In this document: piece after piece, positions 1 to 29,540 of the stretch
Layout: the number at the start of each line of letters is the position of its first letter
Position numbering within the stretch: position 1 is the stretch's first letter
DNA from: Symbiodinium natans
Taxonomy: Eukaryota; Sar; Dinophyceae; Suessiales; Symbiodiniaceae
Direction of reading: 5' to 3'
Assembly: GCA_905221605.1 (NCBI GenBank)
Contig: CAJNDS010002586.1
Location: 173,501-237,500 of the forward strand
Length of the DNA stretch: 64,000 nt
The notes under the pieces: model-generated
Told to the model about the DNA's origin: nothing
Databases searched by the model: none
Seen by the model: only the letters and a program-made list of their open reading frames with translations
Made by a program: the position numbers and the translations under genes

Positions 1-183
1 GGTTTGAGGGGTGGCTGAATACCTCTCCTTGGCAAAAGCCAGCTTGCATTTTTACCTCATCTCTTCCCCCCAATCCTCAACGAGATTAGGGGCCTGGACG
101 GATTGTCCAAGCCCATGTTCATTCAACACGCTAAGACAAGAGATACGGCTCAAGGGCCCTTGGGAATTTATGCCTCCAAGCGC

Positions 184-17232
<17,049 letters not shown>

Positions 17233-20200
17233 CTGGGCAGGGGGCGCGCTGTGTGCAGAGAAGGTTTGTTGTGGGCTTTTGGCGGCTCTACTGGCCGTAA
17301 TTCTTCACCGCGGCTCAAGCGCACACTACCTGGCGAAGTTCAGGGAACAACCGTGGAGTCGTGGAGTCGTGACGCCTTCTTCCACACATGTGCCGCTCAC
17401 ACCTTGTGCTTACGCATGCAACCCACGAAGGATCACGAAGGAGATTTTGACAACAGAACTAACAACAGCATCATGCAATTATGCAATTATGCTTCACAGC
17501 TTTGTCAAGCCGTGCTCTGCGCGGCCCATACTTCCCCTTTGCCCTATACCGGTGACAGCTAACGCTGGTCCGCATTCGGAATCCTGACGGTCAAGTGCAC
17601 GCACCCCAGCCCCTTCAACAATTGATGGCGCTTTTGCATCTTACTTTTGGGACATCTTTGCCTTCCGCTGAAACTTCCTGCCGCGTAGCTCGGTGGAGAA
17701 GGTACGGCTGCCATAAAGCTTTACCAGAGCCTCCAGAGGAGGGCACTTGCGCAGCGCAAATTGAGAAAGCTTAAGAGAGTTGAAAGAGAGTTCAAAGAGA
17801 GGCCAAGTCAAAGTCCGCCGTTTCAGCCCAAGGCACCCGGTGAAGTGACCGGGAGCTAAGAGGAAGACGCCGCGTCGCCATCCTCGGCACCGAGAGATCA
17901 CTCTGCGTTCTGTAGCTGCAAGCACTAAGCGAGTCTGTCGCGTGCAATCATTCATATCCTACTGACTGGCTGCAACTAATTGCAGCAAACACACGTGATC
18001 CTAGTATTCTCGACTTGTTACCTTGCTGCCCTAGTTTGGGGTACTGTACCGCACCGCTCCGTACGTGTCGGAGTCAAGGCTCTTGGACTGCTGTTACATT
18101 CTGCCTTGTCCGTGCTGACATGTGCCGACGATTATCGGGCTACTGTACCTGGAGGACTGCCGCTCTTTGAACTTTCTGTTCTCTTTAAAAGGGACGGATT
18201 GATCGCAAACCGAAACGACCCAGCCCTATCTGCTTCCGTGAGCTTCTAGCCTTCTCACTAGCTAGCAAAAGCAGAGGGACGCCATGTTCAGCGCGCAGTC
18301 TTGGGAGAGATCTCTCTGCCAACTCCAAGAACTCTTCTGTGGGCCAAAAGGGCTGTCAACGAGACCAAAGTCATGCTGACTCGGAAATGCCTTCCTCATG
18401 TAGAAGTTTGGGGGACTTGCTGCTTCCATCGCGGCACATGGATCTGACAACAGGCATGTTCATCCTGGGCAGGAACGATCAATGGAATTGCAAAATGCAT
18501 GGCCCTGTTGTGGTTGGACCCTCATTGTCTGCGCTCGTCACAGAATACCTGCACTCATGTGTGTGCCTTTGCCGGTCACGGTGAGTGCGTTCTTCGGGTC
18601 TGCATGGGCAGCCTCGACGAAGCTGCCTCGGCTGAGGCATGAGCATGCAAGAGTCAGCAAACTGTCGCAGAAAGTGATGCAAAGTACGGGAAAGCGATTC
18701 GCACAACAATACCCTGGGTACCCACAAGCTACAAGAGGATCATGGACGAGGATGTCCAAGGACAGAGGCTCACCTTGCAAGTCTGTTTATGAAGTCATAT
18801 CACACACGTCTCGATCTTAGCAAGGAGCCATAGCTTCTGAGATATGGGAATATCAGGTGCCCTTCTTGATGCGCCACGACTGCTGGGGCTTCCATTTCGT
18901 CGGAGATGCGTATGGTCTAAATTCAAATTGACTCGTGCACGGACTCCAGCACGAGAGCAGCTGAGAGATTACAGCCAGGCAATAGCAGATCACACCGGCG
19001 CAGCAAGCCTTTTCCGAACACTTTTTGCCACCCTCAACCCCAAACCCGAACAGCAAATTCCTGGTCTCACGAAGACCCGCAGCCACGTGGCTGAAGAAGC
19101 GGCTCCAATGGAGTCCGCGTCCGATGCCTTCCAAGCGGGTGCAAATACGTGTGCTCGGGCAATCTGAAGAAACGAACAGGAATGCTAACAGCGCTGACGA
19201 GCTGGAGCCTCTAAGCATACAGTACGTAATTGCAATTGTCATTCTTTGTAGACCTTTCGAAGTTTCAAAATGACAGAGCAGCATGAATGTTCTGTGTGCG
19301 CGTGTGTGTGTGTGTGTGTGCGCGCGCACGTGCGTGCGTGTTAGCGTTGGCGCGTGTGCATACGTGCTGGAGGCTCGCCGAAACGGCGAGATGAGGGCAC
19401 ATGCTGCAACTTCATGCACAAGGCGAGACTTTACTTTCTGGGATGCGCAGTGCCCAGGTAGCTCAGTAGGACGCCTTCAGGCAAAGGCTGAAACTGAACT
19501 GTACACGGTGGTTTGGGCTGAGGGCGGTACCCACGGAGGACAAATAGCCAGCATCAAGTCCGCCCCACCCATGATCCTGCACACAGCATATCACAGCATG
19601 CCCCATGACTCTATGACAAATACGAGAAAATTTCGGTTACATGATGCATTTCCTCCCAGGGGCTGCTCCTCCTGCAAAAGCACTGCCGCTGCGCCGGGCA
19701 TGCTGCAAGAAGGCTCTGACCACAATGCGGGGACGTGGTCTTGAAATTGAGCATGTGTGGGGCTTTGGGAGGGTGCATGGTACAAACTGTCTGAGCTCAG
19801 CTGTGAAGGGGCACGCATGACCACGGGGCCATTCGATGGACGGGGCTCGTGACAGACAGGGCTCAGGCTGTGCCTTTCATTGTGCGCTCATTACTTGCAG
19901 GCTGAAGGCACAAGTTCGAGCCCCTGACATGCGCAGATCATTGCGCGTGCCCACTGTTCACATGCAACTTACGGCCAACTGAGAAGGAGAGAGGGGAACA
20001 GTGGAAACAAACTTGGGGTGGGTACGGCTTTCAAACACACAAAGCTGCCGGCATCAGCAAAGGCTTCCCCGCGTTGAGGACAACGAGTTGTGGGGAAGGC
20101 ATGGCTGCTGTGAAGAAACAACTGCTTCCCCCCATAACACAGCCATAACAGCTTAACACAGCACAACACTCATCAAGACGAGCGCGGGGATGAAATACGC

Positions 20201-20500
20201 TCTGTTTAGGTCCTGCACCCTGGTGTGCTCACCATCAACATGCAGGGTGAAAGTGTGTGAAACGGCCAGGCTCACAAAAGTTCGCAGCGGTCACAGGCAG
20301 CAGCATTGTATCGGGGCTTGCGGTAGCCTAGCCGCCGGGAGCTTTTGGTGATTCTGGCGACACGCAGAAGGCCTGCCACCCACAACCTACACACTGGGAC
20401 GGCGCATTACCAACCCTGCACTGTTTTGAATTATTCAATGGGTCTTTCTGCCGCATACATCGCAGCCTTCACGCGACGTGCAATGCTCCCTCACAGAATC
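17233..20500. other. Region upstream of GLDC with no confident gene
   Basis: The missing first GLDC exon or exons should lie at the left of this stretch. An open minus-strand frame at 17641-17955 ends RGRKFQRKAKMSQK, but nothing ties it to GLDC. Short coding-like frames appear on the minus strand near 18590-18640 (SFVEAAHADPKNALT), 18715-18780 and 19030-19140, yet the opposite strand is equally open there, so I do not call exons. A mixed TG/CG tract lies at 19296-19330. Confidence 0.5.
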
Positions 20501-20562
20501 CGAGAATCGATGAGAATCGTCATTCTTGCTTTTGGAAGCTGCCGATTGGGGTTGGGGAAGTA

Positions 20563-21186
20563 TGGCAAATGGTCGATTGGGAGCCAAGATCCGAGTACAA
20601 AGTGTCAATACAAGGCTTGAAGGCAAAGTTCACCAAGTTTGGGGCAGGGGGGGTGAATATACTATCGGAACAGCTGCACGGAGGAGTGGTCGTTCGAGCA
20701 ATCATTCTTGAATCTAACTCCCGAACTGCTGTCACGGAACGTTCAGCAAACGATGCGCCTTCTGCTCGACTACAACTTCCCTTTTGGGGGTGGAGACGGC
20801 GCGCTTTATGACATGCGTCGACCTTGGACTGAAGATCTCTTTGAAACTTCCTTTCAAGCTTCTGGCATGGGTTGGGAAAGATCGGACAGCGGTAGCCCTT
20901 TGCATTAAGATGAAGAACTTGTTAATTGCTAGGAATCTCTCCTTGTGAAGTATATCGCCCTCTGAGCCCTTTCCGACAAGGAACAGAAAACCTCCGGATC
21001 GCAAAGGCACTGACGAGAACTGACTTACATCAAGCAGTTGCGCCACAGCCTCTACAAACACCTCAGGGCGCCATCATCTCCGAGGAAGGGAAGTTCAGAG
21101 AGCAGCTGCTGTACAACTGGAAGCTGAGTCAGCGACTGCGGCATGTCGAAGCAGGATTCCGCTGTGCAACGACCCAAGAACACTGA
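20563..21186 (+). CDS. Weak plus-strand coding-like islands, unknown function
   Basis: I do not recognise this. Plus-strand frames at 20569-20811 (containing MVDWEPRSEYKVSIQGLKAK) and 20926-21186 (ending with SEEGKFREQLLYNWKLSQRL and a TGA stop) have balanced, protein-like composition, while the minus strand looks poorer in the second half. They could be exons of one small plus-strand gene divergent from GLDC. Splice sites were not resolved, so the reading is tentative. Confidence 0.3.
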
Positions 21187-21591
21187 GCCGCAGTCCCACT
21201 ACAATCTCTGCGAATCGGCGTGAGACTTGGTACATTGGCCCACGGAGGTGGGCGATCTTGGTGCGAATCGGAGAGAGCAGCCCCAAACACCCCGAACAAG
21301 GAAAGTCGTGTGGGTCAAGTCGTGCAATGATTTGGCAATGACTCGACTCGAATGCAAACTTCTAGCACCCTAGGGAGCATGCCCCTGAATGGGTGAAACT
21401 CTCCCGCTCAGAAGGCGAGAGTCCTACCTGCCTACTACATTGGGCGATGCCGGCCGATGCTGTTTCTCCTACTCGTATATATATATATATATACACACAC
21501 ATAGAATTAATACAAAAATCTCCTCCAGTAAGCATTCAGCAGGGTGGAGGGCTATTGCCAGGTTATGTTCTGGAACACTTCCAGTCCCCAA

Positions 21592-21786
21592 GAAGTTAAG
21601 CCTGAACCCTTGACACAGGCCAGGGAGGCAATAGAAACTTTAGCCGATGGTAAGGTGGCTGGTCGGAGGTCAGGAGCCGGCATCACCGGTAGCCAGTTGC
21701 CGGGAGCTTCTTTACAGACCTTGATGGCAGCTCTTGATTCAAAGACGTGTACAGTCAGAACTGTCACAAACAGTCTGGCATACTGA
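21592..21786 (+). CDS. Possible 3' exon of a plus-strand gene
   Basis: An open frame containing PLTQAREAIETLADGK and ASLQTLMAALDSKT ends at a TGA stop at 21784-21786. Composition is protein-like (helical, alanine- and leucine-rich). It may belong with the islands at 20.6-21.2 kb. An alternating TA/CA tract lies upstream at 21476-21503. I cannot name it. Confidence 0.3.
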   Translation, partial: EVKPEPLTQAREAIETLADGKVAGRRSGAGITGSQLPGASLQTLMAALDSKTCTVRTVTNSLAY

Positions 21787-21949
21787 AAATGAGCTGAAAC
21801 CTTAATCTCACAAGGACTACAGTACTGGGATCAAGGCTGTTTTTTGGCAATGTGTTAAGCAATGACTTTTAGGAATATTCCATATTCAATTTCCAAACCC
21901 ACAAATCCGCCGAGGCCTCGGGCCGAAGGTGTATAGGTTGTGAGAACAG

Positions 21950-22345
21950 GCACCCCCCTCCAAATCCTCCCCCTACACCCAAAACCCTTTTGTAAAGGGG
22001 TACCCCCCCAGGAAACCGGGGTCCGCAAGCGGACGGTTCGCCAGGACCAGAGGCAGTTGAAGCCCCTCCCAGCAGGGCCCCACCCCCCACCCTACCCCAA
22101 CCCCCCCCCCACCCCCCCCCCAAACCCCCCCTACCGACACCTGGCTCAACCCTACGATCAATCCAAGCCGAACCGTCTCAACCCTCAACCTTGAACCTTG
22201 AACCTTGAACCCTAAACCCAAAAAAACCCTAAACCCCAAAGCGTGAACCTTGAGCCCTAAGCCCTCAATCCTAAACTAACCCTCAACCCGAAACCCCAAA
22301 CCATAAACCATAAACCCGGAACCCTAAACCCTAAACCCAACCCTT
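21950..22345. repeat. Degenerate telomere-like tract with C homopolymers
   Basis: The left part (about 21950-22135) is C-rich with several runs of seven or more C. The right part (about 22165-22345) is a decayed array of CCCTAAA-type units: AACCCTCAACC, three tandem TTGAACC copies, CCCTAAACCC, AACCATAAACC and two perfect CCCTAAA units near 22320-22340. This is the C-strand of a TTTAGGG-type repeat. It is interstitial, far from any visible chromosome end. Confidence 0.85.
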
Positions 22346-22606
22346 ATTGCTTGGGGTCCAGCGACTTGGGCGCTGCGGAATCACCATGCTCACGCGGATG
22401 CGCTGGGCCGGGCCGAGGCGGGTCGCGTAGCGTTAAAATTAACTCTACTCCATCTTCCACCCAACCTGTCAACCTGACCTCACCTTCTCGGCGAGTCAGA
22501 AACCAGCCAGTAAACATCCCAACTGAGTGAACCAAGCGTCTCCTGAAAAAAACCTGAAACTTTGCTTCTTCAAACGAGTGAAGCCCTGAGCTTCTTCACA
22601 ACACGC

Positions 22607-25600
22607 CTCTGCGAGGGCTGTGGCGATCGGTCCGTGAGCCTCGAAATAAAAGCGCAGAAAGCTGATGTAAAGTGCGGGCATAGCTTGGCTTCTCGAACTG
22701 ATTCCGGAAAGGCTAGAGAAAAGGGGCTGTACATTTGCGAACCTGAGCGTTCCGCAACCAGATTTCAGTATGCATTCACGAAGCCATGAGCCTATTCTCT
22801 CCGGCACATGTCACTCACACGTACCATGCAACGTACCGGAACATACCGGACAGCTCAAAGGCCCCGAACGCCCGATGGCCCCAGCCCCCAGGCCCCGAGC
22901 TTCCGGAGGGGCTCGAGCCTCTCCTGACGTTCGTGCTTAAAGCCGTGCTTTGCTGGGCTCCAGCTTACAGCGTTTGCAGTCCCAGGGTGACAAAGATTCG
23001 ACTTTCAAGCATTCTCAGCACAGCCGAAGGTGTAGAACAGATTCCCCTCATCTGATTAAAGCACGGCATGCCATCTGCTCAAGAATGCCCACATGCCCAA
23101 AAATGCCCTGCGTGGCACAAGCTGCCTCCGATCGGGAGAACTCCGCTCTCTGCGACGCTGACCTGCGACTTCAGCGCTGGGGAGCAGGACATTGGGAGGC
23201 CTTGGCCTTTTAAGTGCAGGGGCTGCAAGGCCTTTCCTGTTGCATGGTCTTGAAGTCTATACCATCTTTTCAACTCAACTTTTCCTTTAGTGCAAGCCCT
23301 CAAGATTATCCCGTTCATAGGACATTCATGGCCATTGCCCAACTCATCTTAGCTGCATTGCATGTGCATTCGGCATTGCATAGCCCTTCTTTTCTCAGTC
23401 GCCGCAGTCGCGTGCCAACCTGGGTGCATCGCTTCGACAGGAGGGCTGTCTAAGAGGCTTCCAAAACCTGGGAAGCTGGGGAGATTGGAGATCTCGAGAT
23501 CTGCAGGCCTTGCTTCCATGCTCCCTTCTCGTGTTTTGGCTTTCATTGGTCTCCAAATTCCTAACAGCCATACTGTAGTGGACGTCAAGACATCCCCAGC
23601 GGAACCCGATGGAAGATCACATCCCAAGCTGAAACCTTGACACCAGTGAGTAGTGAGTGACTTCCAGTTGGCATCCCGGGCACGACTGAAAGCATTGCTC
23701 TGCAAAGGTGCCGAGAGCGCTCTCGGCAACGATGATCTCCAGGCCGTAATCCTCAGCTAAACTTGCTGATATATGATATATATTCTGATATATGTGATAT
23801 GTGGCGTATCGCTGACTTCTGGCTTGCTGGCAGCCCTGTCGCAGCAAGCCGACGGATCCCTGCAAAACGAATCTATGAATTGAGCAGGCTGTGAAGACCA
23901 TAATTTCGGACTGAAGATACACCACCTAAGGCGACCTCAAATACCTTGCAAAACGCCTTGGCCTGTCCTCTGGTCACTAAACTAGCAAAGCCCAAAACGA
24001 GACAGCAACAACGACGAGCTTGCAGCACTCCGTCACTAACACTTCAGCAAGGACACGGAGAGACAACTTCGGAAGTTCTACGGGTTTGTGTGTGGGGGAG
24101 GTGCCGCGTTTTGAAGTTGGCATTCCCCTGCAGCCCCGCCCTGCCTCGAAGCAGCGCTCCCGGGTCGTGCCCGGCGCCGCCAGTGCCATGGCCAAGGGCC
24201 TCGGAAACATACAAAGCACGGGAGAGAGCAAAACATTGAGGGGGCAAAAATGATCATGAAGTGGCACAAGGGTCGCATGGAAGATTGCGTCCCGACTCAT
24301 TTTGACCAGGCGGGGCTGAGACAGGATGCGAAACTCATGGGGCTGCAAAGAGACGGATGACGAAATTTTTATGAAACTGATGAAACTCCCCAAAATCTCC
24401 AAAAACCCAACTCTTCCCGGCTCCGAGCGACTCCGTGCGCCGTGCGTCGCGCCGGCGGGTCTGAGACCAGGCGTCCTCGAGTGCTCGCGAGCACTGCAGC
24501 CGCGGCTTTTGTGGCGTTGTGGCGTGCATCACCGTGCTTGTGGACTGGGAGGGGCCACACCCGAAACTCAGCATCATCGCGTTTACAGAACATGCCTGCA
24601 GGACTTCCTCCAACCTACTTTCCCTTCACCTTTCGGAGAACACGGGCTTCGGAGGTCCTTCAGGGCTCGTCCTAAGAGCCCACCGGGCGGCAGCATGGGC
24701 CAGCCCACCAGCAGCGCATGCTGGAAGGGTGGAAGCAATTCTTCTCAGATTCCAAAAAAATGATTCTCCAAAACACAAGAAAGGAAGAGGAAGCGCCTCC
24801 AAGAGCTAAAGAAGCCTCTGAAGCTCGCCCCACCCAATTCGGTTGCACATAGAGAGCCAGCGTCAAGGAAGCTCGGGGTTGCCCAGTTGACGAACAGCTA
24901 AAAGGGTGCCCCCATCGGATTGAACAAGGCAAAACTTCTAGGGGGGATGTGCACTTCACTTCGTTAGCTTCGGCTTCGCGTGGCCTTTGAGGGAACTTGG
25001 GCTTCGGCTGTGGGAAGGAGAGATGTGAACGGCGGCACGGTCCCTGGTCACGATTTGGGAGCTTGGCTTCTCTAGTACTAGAAGACGTCCTCGAGAGATT
25101 TCTGCATACTTCTGCAATCTCAACCCGCTGCGTACGAACCCTGAACCAAACAATCCAAATTCGAACCCAGAACTGCCTTGGACTGGAAGAGGTCTCGCAG
25201 AAACACGAGGAAGGACCTGTGGAGCGCAGCGTGTGTCATGTTGCTTAAACGGTTGGTAGACATTTGCACTGATCCTCATGCCTCTTGGTCGTTCATGAAA
25301 GAGGTCCGAATGTGTCGTGCTGCGGGACAACGAGCGTTTAGCTGCGTGCCGTTGGGCGTGCTTTAACAGCCATTCCATAAGGTTCAGAGTTGAAGTCGTC
25401 TCATTTTCGCCTGAGAACGCTAGGTCATGAAATCTTTGCAGCAGGCCCGCAAGCCGATGTGTTATGTCCACGGCTGACTTTCGGTTGCTGCCACAAGTGC
25501 CGTCTCCGTTCTTTGGCTGGCGTCATCTTGCGTCTCTTCGCTCCGCCTTCGGAAGGTGCTAGAGTGCTTGATGTGCTTGCAGATTTATCTCTATGCCTCT

Positions 25601-27105
25601 GTGCCTCCTTGTGGGAAGACCCCTGATCATTCCCTGATCCTTGGTAACCCCTTCAGATCCCTTCAGTCTCGCACCCCCAGTCCCAGCCGGGATCCCCGAC
25701 TCATCTGTCGGCTCGTCGGGTTCCAGGCCGAGGCCGGCACCGCGTAGCCTGGGGAACTCCCCCTTGACCCACCAACCAAAAAAAAGCTGTGAGAAAAATG
25801 AGAGAGCACCCCTTCTATTCTCCGAGAAGATTGACAAAGTTCTCACTGCTGCGAAAGTTTGAGCCTCCGGCCTCAGCACGGGGCGAGAGCTCCCAGGCGG
25901 CTTGTCCACTCTGGGCTTGGACAGGATGGTGGCGTAGCCTTGCTTTCGGGGTCATGCCATGCCTGAAACTCTTCGTAAATCAGCGCTAGGGAGCCCCTCA
26001 GAGTTCACTCGAGATCCCAAGGAGCCGCCAAAGTTCTTCCCGACGGAGTGAGGGAAGTGGTCATCAAACTCGGAGCACCAGCCTCTCGATTGGACACTGC
26101 TCTTACGCACACTTGTCCTTCGAGTCCCAGGATCCAAAAAGCCGGACGGTAGTTGGCTCTCCTTCGTGTAGAACAAGGTGGCTCAACAGTTCGAGATACT
26201 TCCGGTTGCATGGAGTTGGTACAGGGTGCTGCTGTCGATTGGGCCGCGGAAAAACTTGACGCTCAACTCCGGGTGTGCTGTTCACCCCAGCGGTGGCAGC
26301 ACGGAAGCTGCAACTACCCAACACAAACCTAACTCAACCTAACTCACCTAACTAAACCTAACTCAACCTGCCTGAACCTAAAAGCCTGAACTCTCAGAGA
26401 CGCGCACGGCTCCAGACAGGACCTTGCAGACACACCGTTTGCGGCCGCCTTCGGTCAAGATGGCAGTGAAGGGGACGTCTGCCATTGCCTGCATGCTGAC
26501 AGCCCAACATTCCAATGTCAGACAAACGTCCATGTTTGGCAAACATCTGTCAACTTTGTGCACACGCAGTGCAAAACTGATGCACAGTGTTTCTAAAGCT
26601 TGAGGCAACTTGAGGCCCCTGGACTTCGCCGGTCCACGGCCCGCGTCCAAGCTGCTGCTTCAGATTCCGTTGTAAATTCCGCACCTCTGGGGAGCCCTGC
26701 TCAAGACCATCGGGCCGCTTGATCAACGTGCAAAGAGTAGGTGCTGATTTTATATGATTTTATTCTGCTTTTCGGGAGCCGGGCGGTTGAAAAGCCGAGC
26801 AGCACCCACCGATATCCAAATGACGCGGAAGGGGAACAGAGGAATGCCGCTTTGACGTAGGAAAAGGGCTCTCAGACCGATATGCCTTTGAGAAGTCCTT
26901 CTTTGCCTTTTCTTCCGTGACTGTGCGATCCCGCCTGTAAACACTATTCACGTATTCGATAGTAGCAGGCGCCGCTTGCAAAAGTTTGACTGGACATGTC
27001 ACAGCAATCACAGCCACAGGAACCTCCACGTGCCACACCCGTGAGCTTCACAGAGATACCAAGAGGCACCTCGAGCCAACGCTCCAAGCTGCTGCCCGGC
27101 CCAGC
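22607..27105 (-). CDS. Gene D: set of minus-strand exons, unknown protein
   Basis: Several minus-strand segments look like true exons under the same rules that work for GLDC (AG then G at the acceptor; GC, GT or GA donor; closed phase). They are 27039-27105 (AGPGSSLERWLEVPLGISVK and on), 26886-26934 (RDRTVTEEKAKKDFSK), 26449-26488 (AMADVPFTAILTE), about 25690-25748 (RGAGLGLEPDEPTDESGIP), about 23680-23751 (DYGLEIIVAESALGTFAEQ) and 22607-22639 (AHGPIATALAE). I do not recognise the protein, and the exons may belong to more than one gene. No start or stop codon was identified. In parts of this span, such as 22.6-23.6 kb and 24.3-24.8 kb, the plus strand is also open and protein-like, so strand assignment there is insecure. 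Confidence 0.4.
24326..24809 (+). other. Plus-strand open frames overlapping gene D, uncertain
   Basis: Two overlapping plus-strand frames are open: 24326-24763 (begins near KETDDEIFMKLMKLPKISKN) and 24519-24809 (VLVDWEGPHPKLSIIAFTEH). Both have protein-like composition. The opposite strand also carries readable frames, so this could be coding on either strand or neither. Confidence 0.2.
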
Positions 27106-27419
27106 CTTGAAAGCCAGCACTGGGCTTGTGCTAAAGCTTGCAGGGCAGCATAGGACAGCTTCCAAATTAAATCATAAGATCATAAGATGACAGCTCGACA
27201 GTCTTTTCGGATTCTGGCCTCCGCCCTCCCCCCTCTTCCTCCCCTTCTCACACTCGGAAACTGGGCTCCAAGCACCCGCAGCGGGTCCCAACCTCGACAA
27301 AGAGCGGAAGGACGCAAGGGCTTCGATAAAAGCAGCAGAAGAACCATAGGAGACTTTATCAGACAATCCACACTGCAATGGGAAGAGATGATGAAGACGA
27401 AAACAACGATGAAGATGAG

Positions 27420-27535
27420 GGCATCATCACCACCAGCATCATCATATCAGATAATCATATCATCATGCCATCATGTCGTCATATCAGCATGTCATGCCCA
27501 CATTATCATCTTCCATCTCGTCTCATCTGATCTCA

Positions 27536-27574
<39 letters not shown>

Positions 27575-27587
27575 CAGCAACAGCATG

Positions 27588-27632
<45 letters not shown>
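27420..27632. repeat. CAT/ATC trinucleotide repeat tract
   Basis: An imperfect ATC/CAT-rich stretch becomes a nearly pure (ATC)n run at about 27541-27632. Histidine-rich and methionine-rich frames across it are repeat artefacts. Confidence 0.92.
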
Positions 27633-27633
<1 letters not shown>

Positions 27634-27699
27634 GGAGAGCATCGTCATCATGGCAATGACTGTCATCATGGCCATCATCGCCATCAGCGTCATCATCAC

Positions 27700-28324
27700 A
27701 AGGCAGCTTGTCTACCCAGCGCATGGAATAACGTCGAGTTGCACGACCACGGCATCGAAGCTGCGAAGCGATCTTGTCAAAGTCTCAGGAAGCCTGAATG
27801 CAGATGAAGTCATGGGCTCATGGACAGCGGATGTTCGGCATGTTACCTCTTTGCAAGATGTGGAATTCTGGATTCCACATGATTCCAATATGGCAAAGCT
27901 GGCACCTTGCTCTATGATGGGATTGGAGGCCTGGAGCCTTGTCATTCACGTGCCCACACTTCCCAACTGACCCACAGTACCGCCACCTTTGTACCATGCA
28001 CCACTGAACCACCAGGATCCGCCAATCCACTCCTTTTGCCCCTTGCCTTGGTGGCAGCAGTGGTTGCAGCTGTCGCGGCCCACGGCGGTGCCGCAGGCGC
28101 CGCAGCAGCAGCGCCAGGAAAAGCAGCGCCACGGGGACGAAGGCCCTGGCAGACTTTGCGACGTGAGCGAGCTTGAGACTTGGCCAGCGTTTGCTCGGTG
28201 GCGAAAGCGGCGAAAGCATAAGGGACCTGCGCCAAAAAAACCAGCTACGACCACGCGGCATCCTTTTGACAACCAGCCTGCGCTCGCACGAGCTGCAGAC
28301 CCGAGATCGTATTGCAATGCATAA
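27700..28324 (+). CDS. Coding-like frames, strand uncertain
   Basis: On the plus strand one frame (about 27700-27970) reads SKLRSDLVKVSGSLNADEVM then SLQDVEFWIPHDSNMAKL, and another (about 28150-28324) reads LETWPAFARWRKRRKHKGPA and reaches a TAA stop. On the minus strand the second half also looks plausible (VPYAFAAFATEQTLAKSQAR, alanine-rich after). I report the plus reading because its first half is more convincing. Function unknown. Confidence 0.3.
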
Positions 28325-28863
28325 CAACTAAGTAGCGAGGTTCATATATAAGAACAATGCGACATGCTCCAACACTCTTCCGTTTCTTTCAGTGGCTTTG
28401 AGTGTCTCGTGCGGGACATGCATTGCCCACCTGCGTGCCCGTGACAAACGTTTTGCGAGGCGGAGAGCATCCGCCTGAGCTCTCTTCCGCACATGCTTTC
28501 TGGCCAGGCCAAGAATAACCCATGCCCATAATTATTAGCCACGTTTAGTTGTCTTACAGTGAGGCTCCATCAAAGCTCCTGCAAGCACCGGTTTAGACTT
28601 AGACCTTGCAGAGTGAAGGAGGTGCCTAAGGAGTGGCTTCCAGGGCAGCCAGGGTGCCAGCAAGATCCGGAGACCCCACCGGGCTGCTCGGAGAAGGTCG
28701 TCCATGGCATCACCGAACCGACTCTTGGTCCGGCTGAAGATGCTGCGATGTGCGACGCATGAAGGGTATGCTTTTTATGCTGTTTATGCTGTCAGGAGTA
28801 GGCTCGGAGTGATACAGGTGCTGCGAGTCCAGCACAGCTCCAGTTAGTTGCTCTCGGCTAGGT

Positions 28864-29058
28864 GTGTTACAAGATGGGTTTTGTGCAGATCCCAATATGC
28901 GGCCCACACAGGGCCACACGGTCCCAGGCCCCGCCGCATCCATCTTTGGCGACGGGTTCGGGCCAAGGCTTGGGGCTGCAGTGGTGACGAAAGCTGAAAG
29001 CTGTGAGGCTGCGAGGCGGCTGAATGCTCAATGTGCTTACTACAGTGTTACAGGCTGA
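28864..29058 (+). CDS. Small plus-strand open frame, unknown
   Basis: The frame reads GPAASIFGDGFGPRLGAAVV then TKAESCEAARRLNAQ and ends in TGA. It has protein-like composition and no recognised family. A neighbouring plus-strand frame at 29820-29918 reads NNNSDEDFARIIQALKLEVA and is the better of the two; the minus strand there is full of stops. Confidence 0.3.
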   Translation: MLQDGFCADPNMRPTQGHTVPGPAASIFGDGFGPRLGAAVVTKAESCEAARRLNAQCAYYSVTG

Positions 29059-29267
29059 GAAATGCTGAGAGCCTTCGCATCCCCGCAGAGGCCGGCCGCG
29101 AGTCGACCAGGCTGGTCGTGGAGGAACCTTCATGCAAACTTCATGGATTTTCTGTCATAGGATGGCTGCGACCGGCATAGAGTGCGTTGCCCATGGGCTT
29201 CGAACATGTGATTCTGCGAAGCTGCTTCTGCTTTTTTTCATATGGTTGTGTACTGTGTTCTCCTCCC

Positions 29268-29540
29268 CCCCAGCCATGGGTCCTAAATGGTATCCCCCCC
29301 CTTCCCCTCCCCAAACCCTATGAGCCCCTGAAAGCCAAACCCTGAGACCCTAAACCCCAAAACTCGAAGCCCTGACACCTTAAACCCTTAAACCCGAACC
29401 TGAAAACCCTAAATGTTAAACGGTATAACCCTACGGAAGGGTGTATAAAGCAAAGCCATAAAATAAACCCGTAAACTAAGCTCCAAACACAAAAACCCAC
29501 CCACAGCCACACCACGGCTGGGGGGGAGGAGGGAAACCTT
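29268..29540. repeat. Degenerate telomere-like tract between C and G homopolymers
   Basis: C runs at about 29265-29310 lead into decayed CCCTAAA-type units (29315-29500), followed by a G run at about 29520-29530. The layout repeats that of the tracts at 22 kb and 32 kb. Confidence 0.8.

Noticed and set aside
19455-19530. Possible tRNA: TAGCTCAGTAGG resembles an A box
   Set aside because: No matching B box (GGTTCRANTCC) or cloverleaf stems follow at the right spacing.
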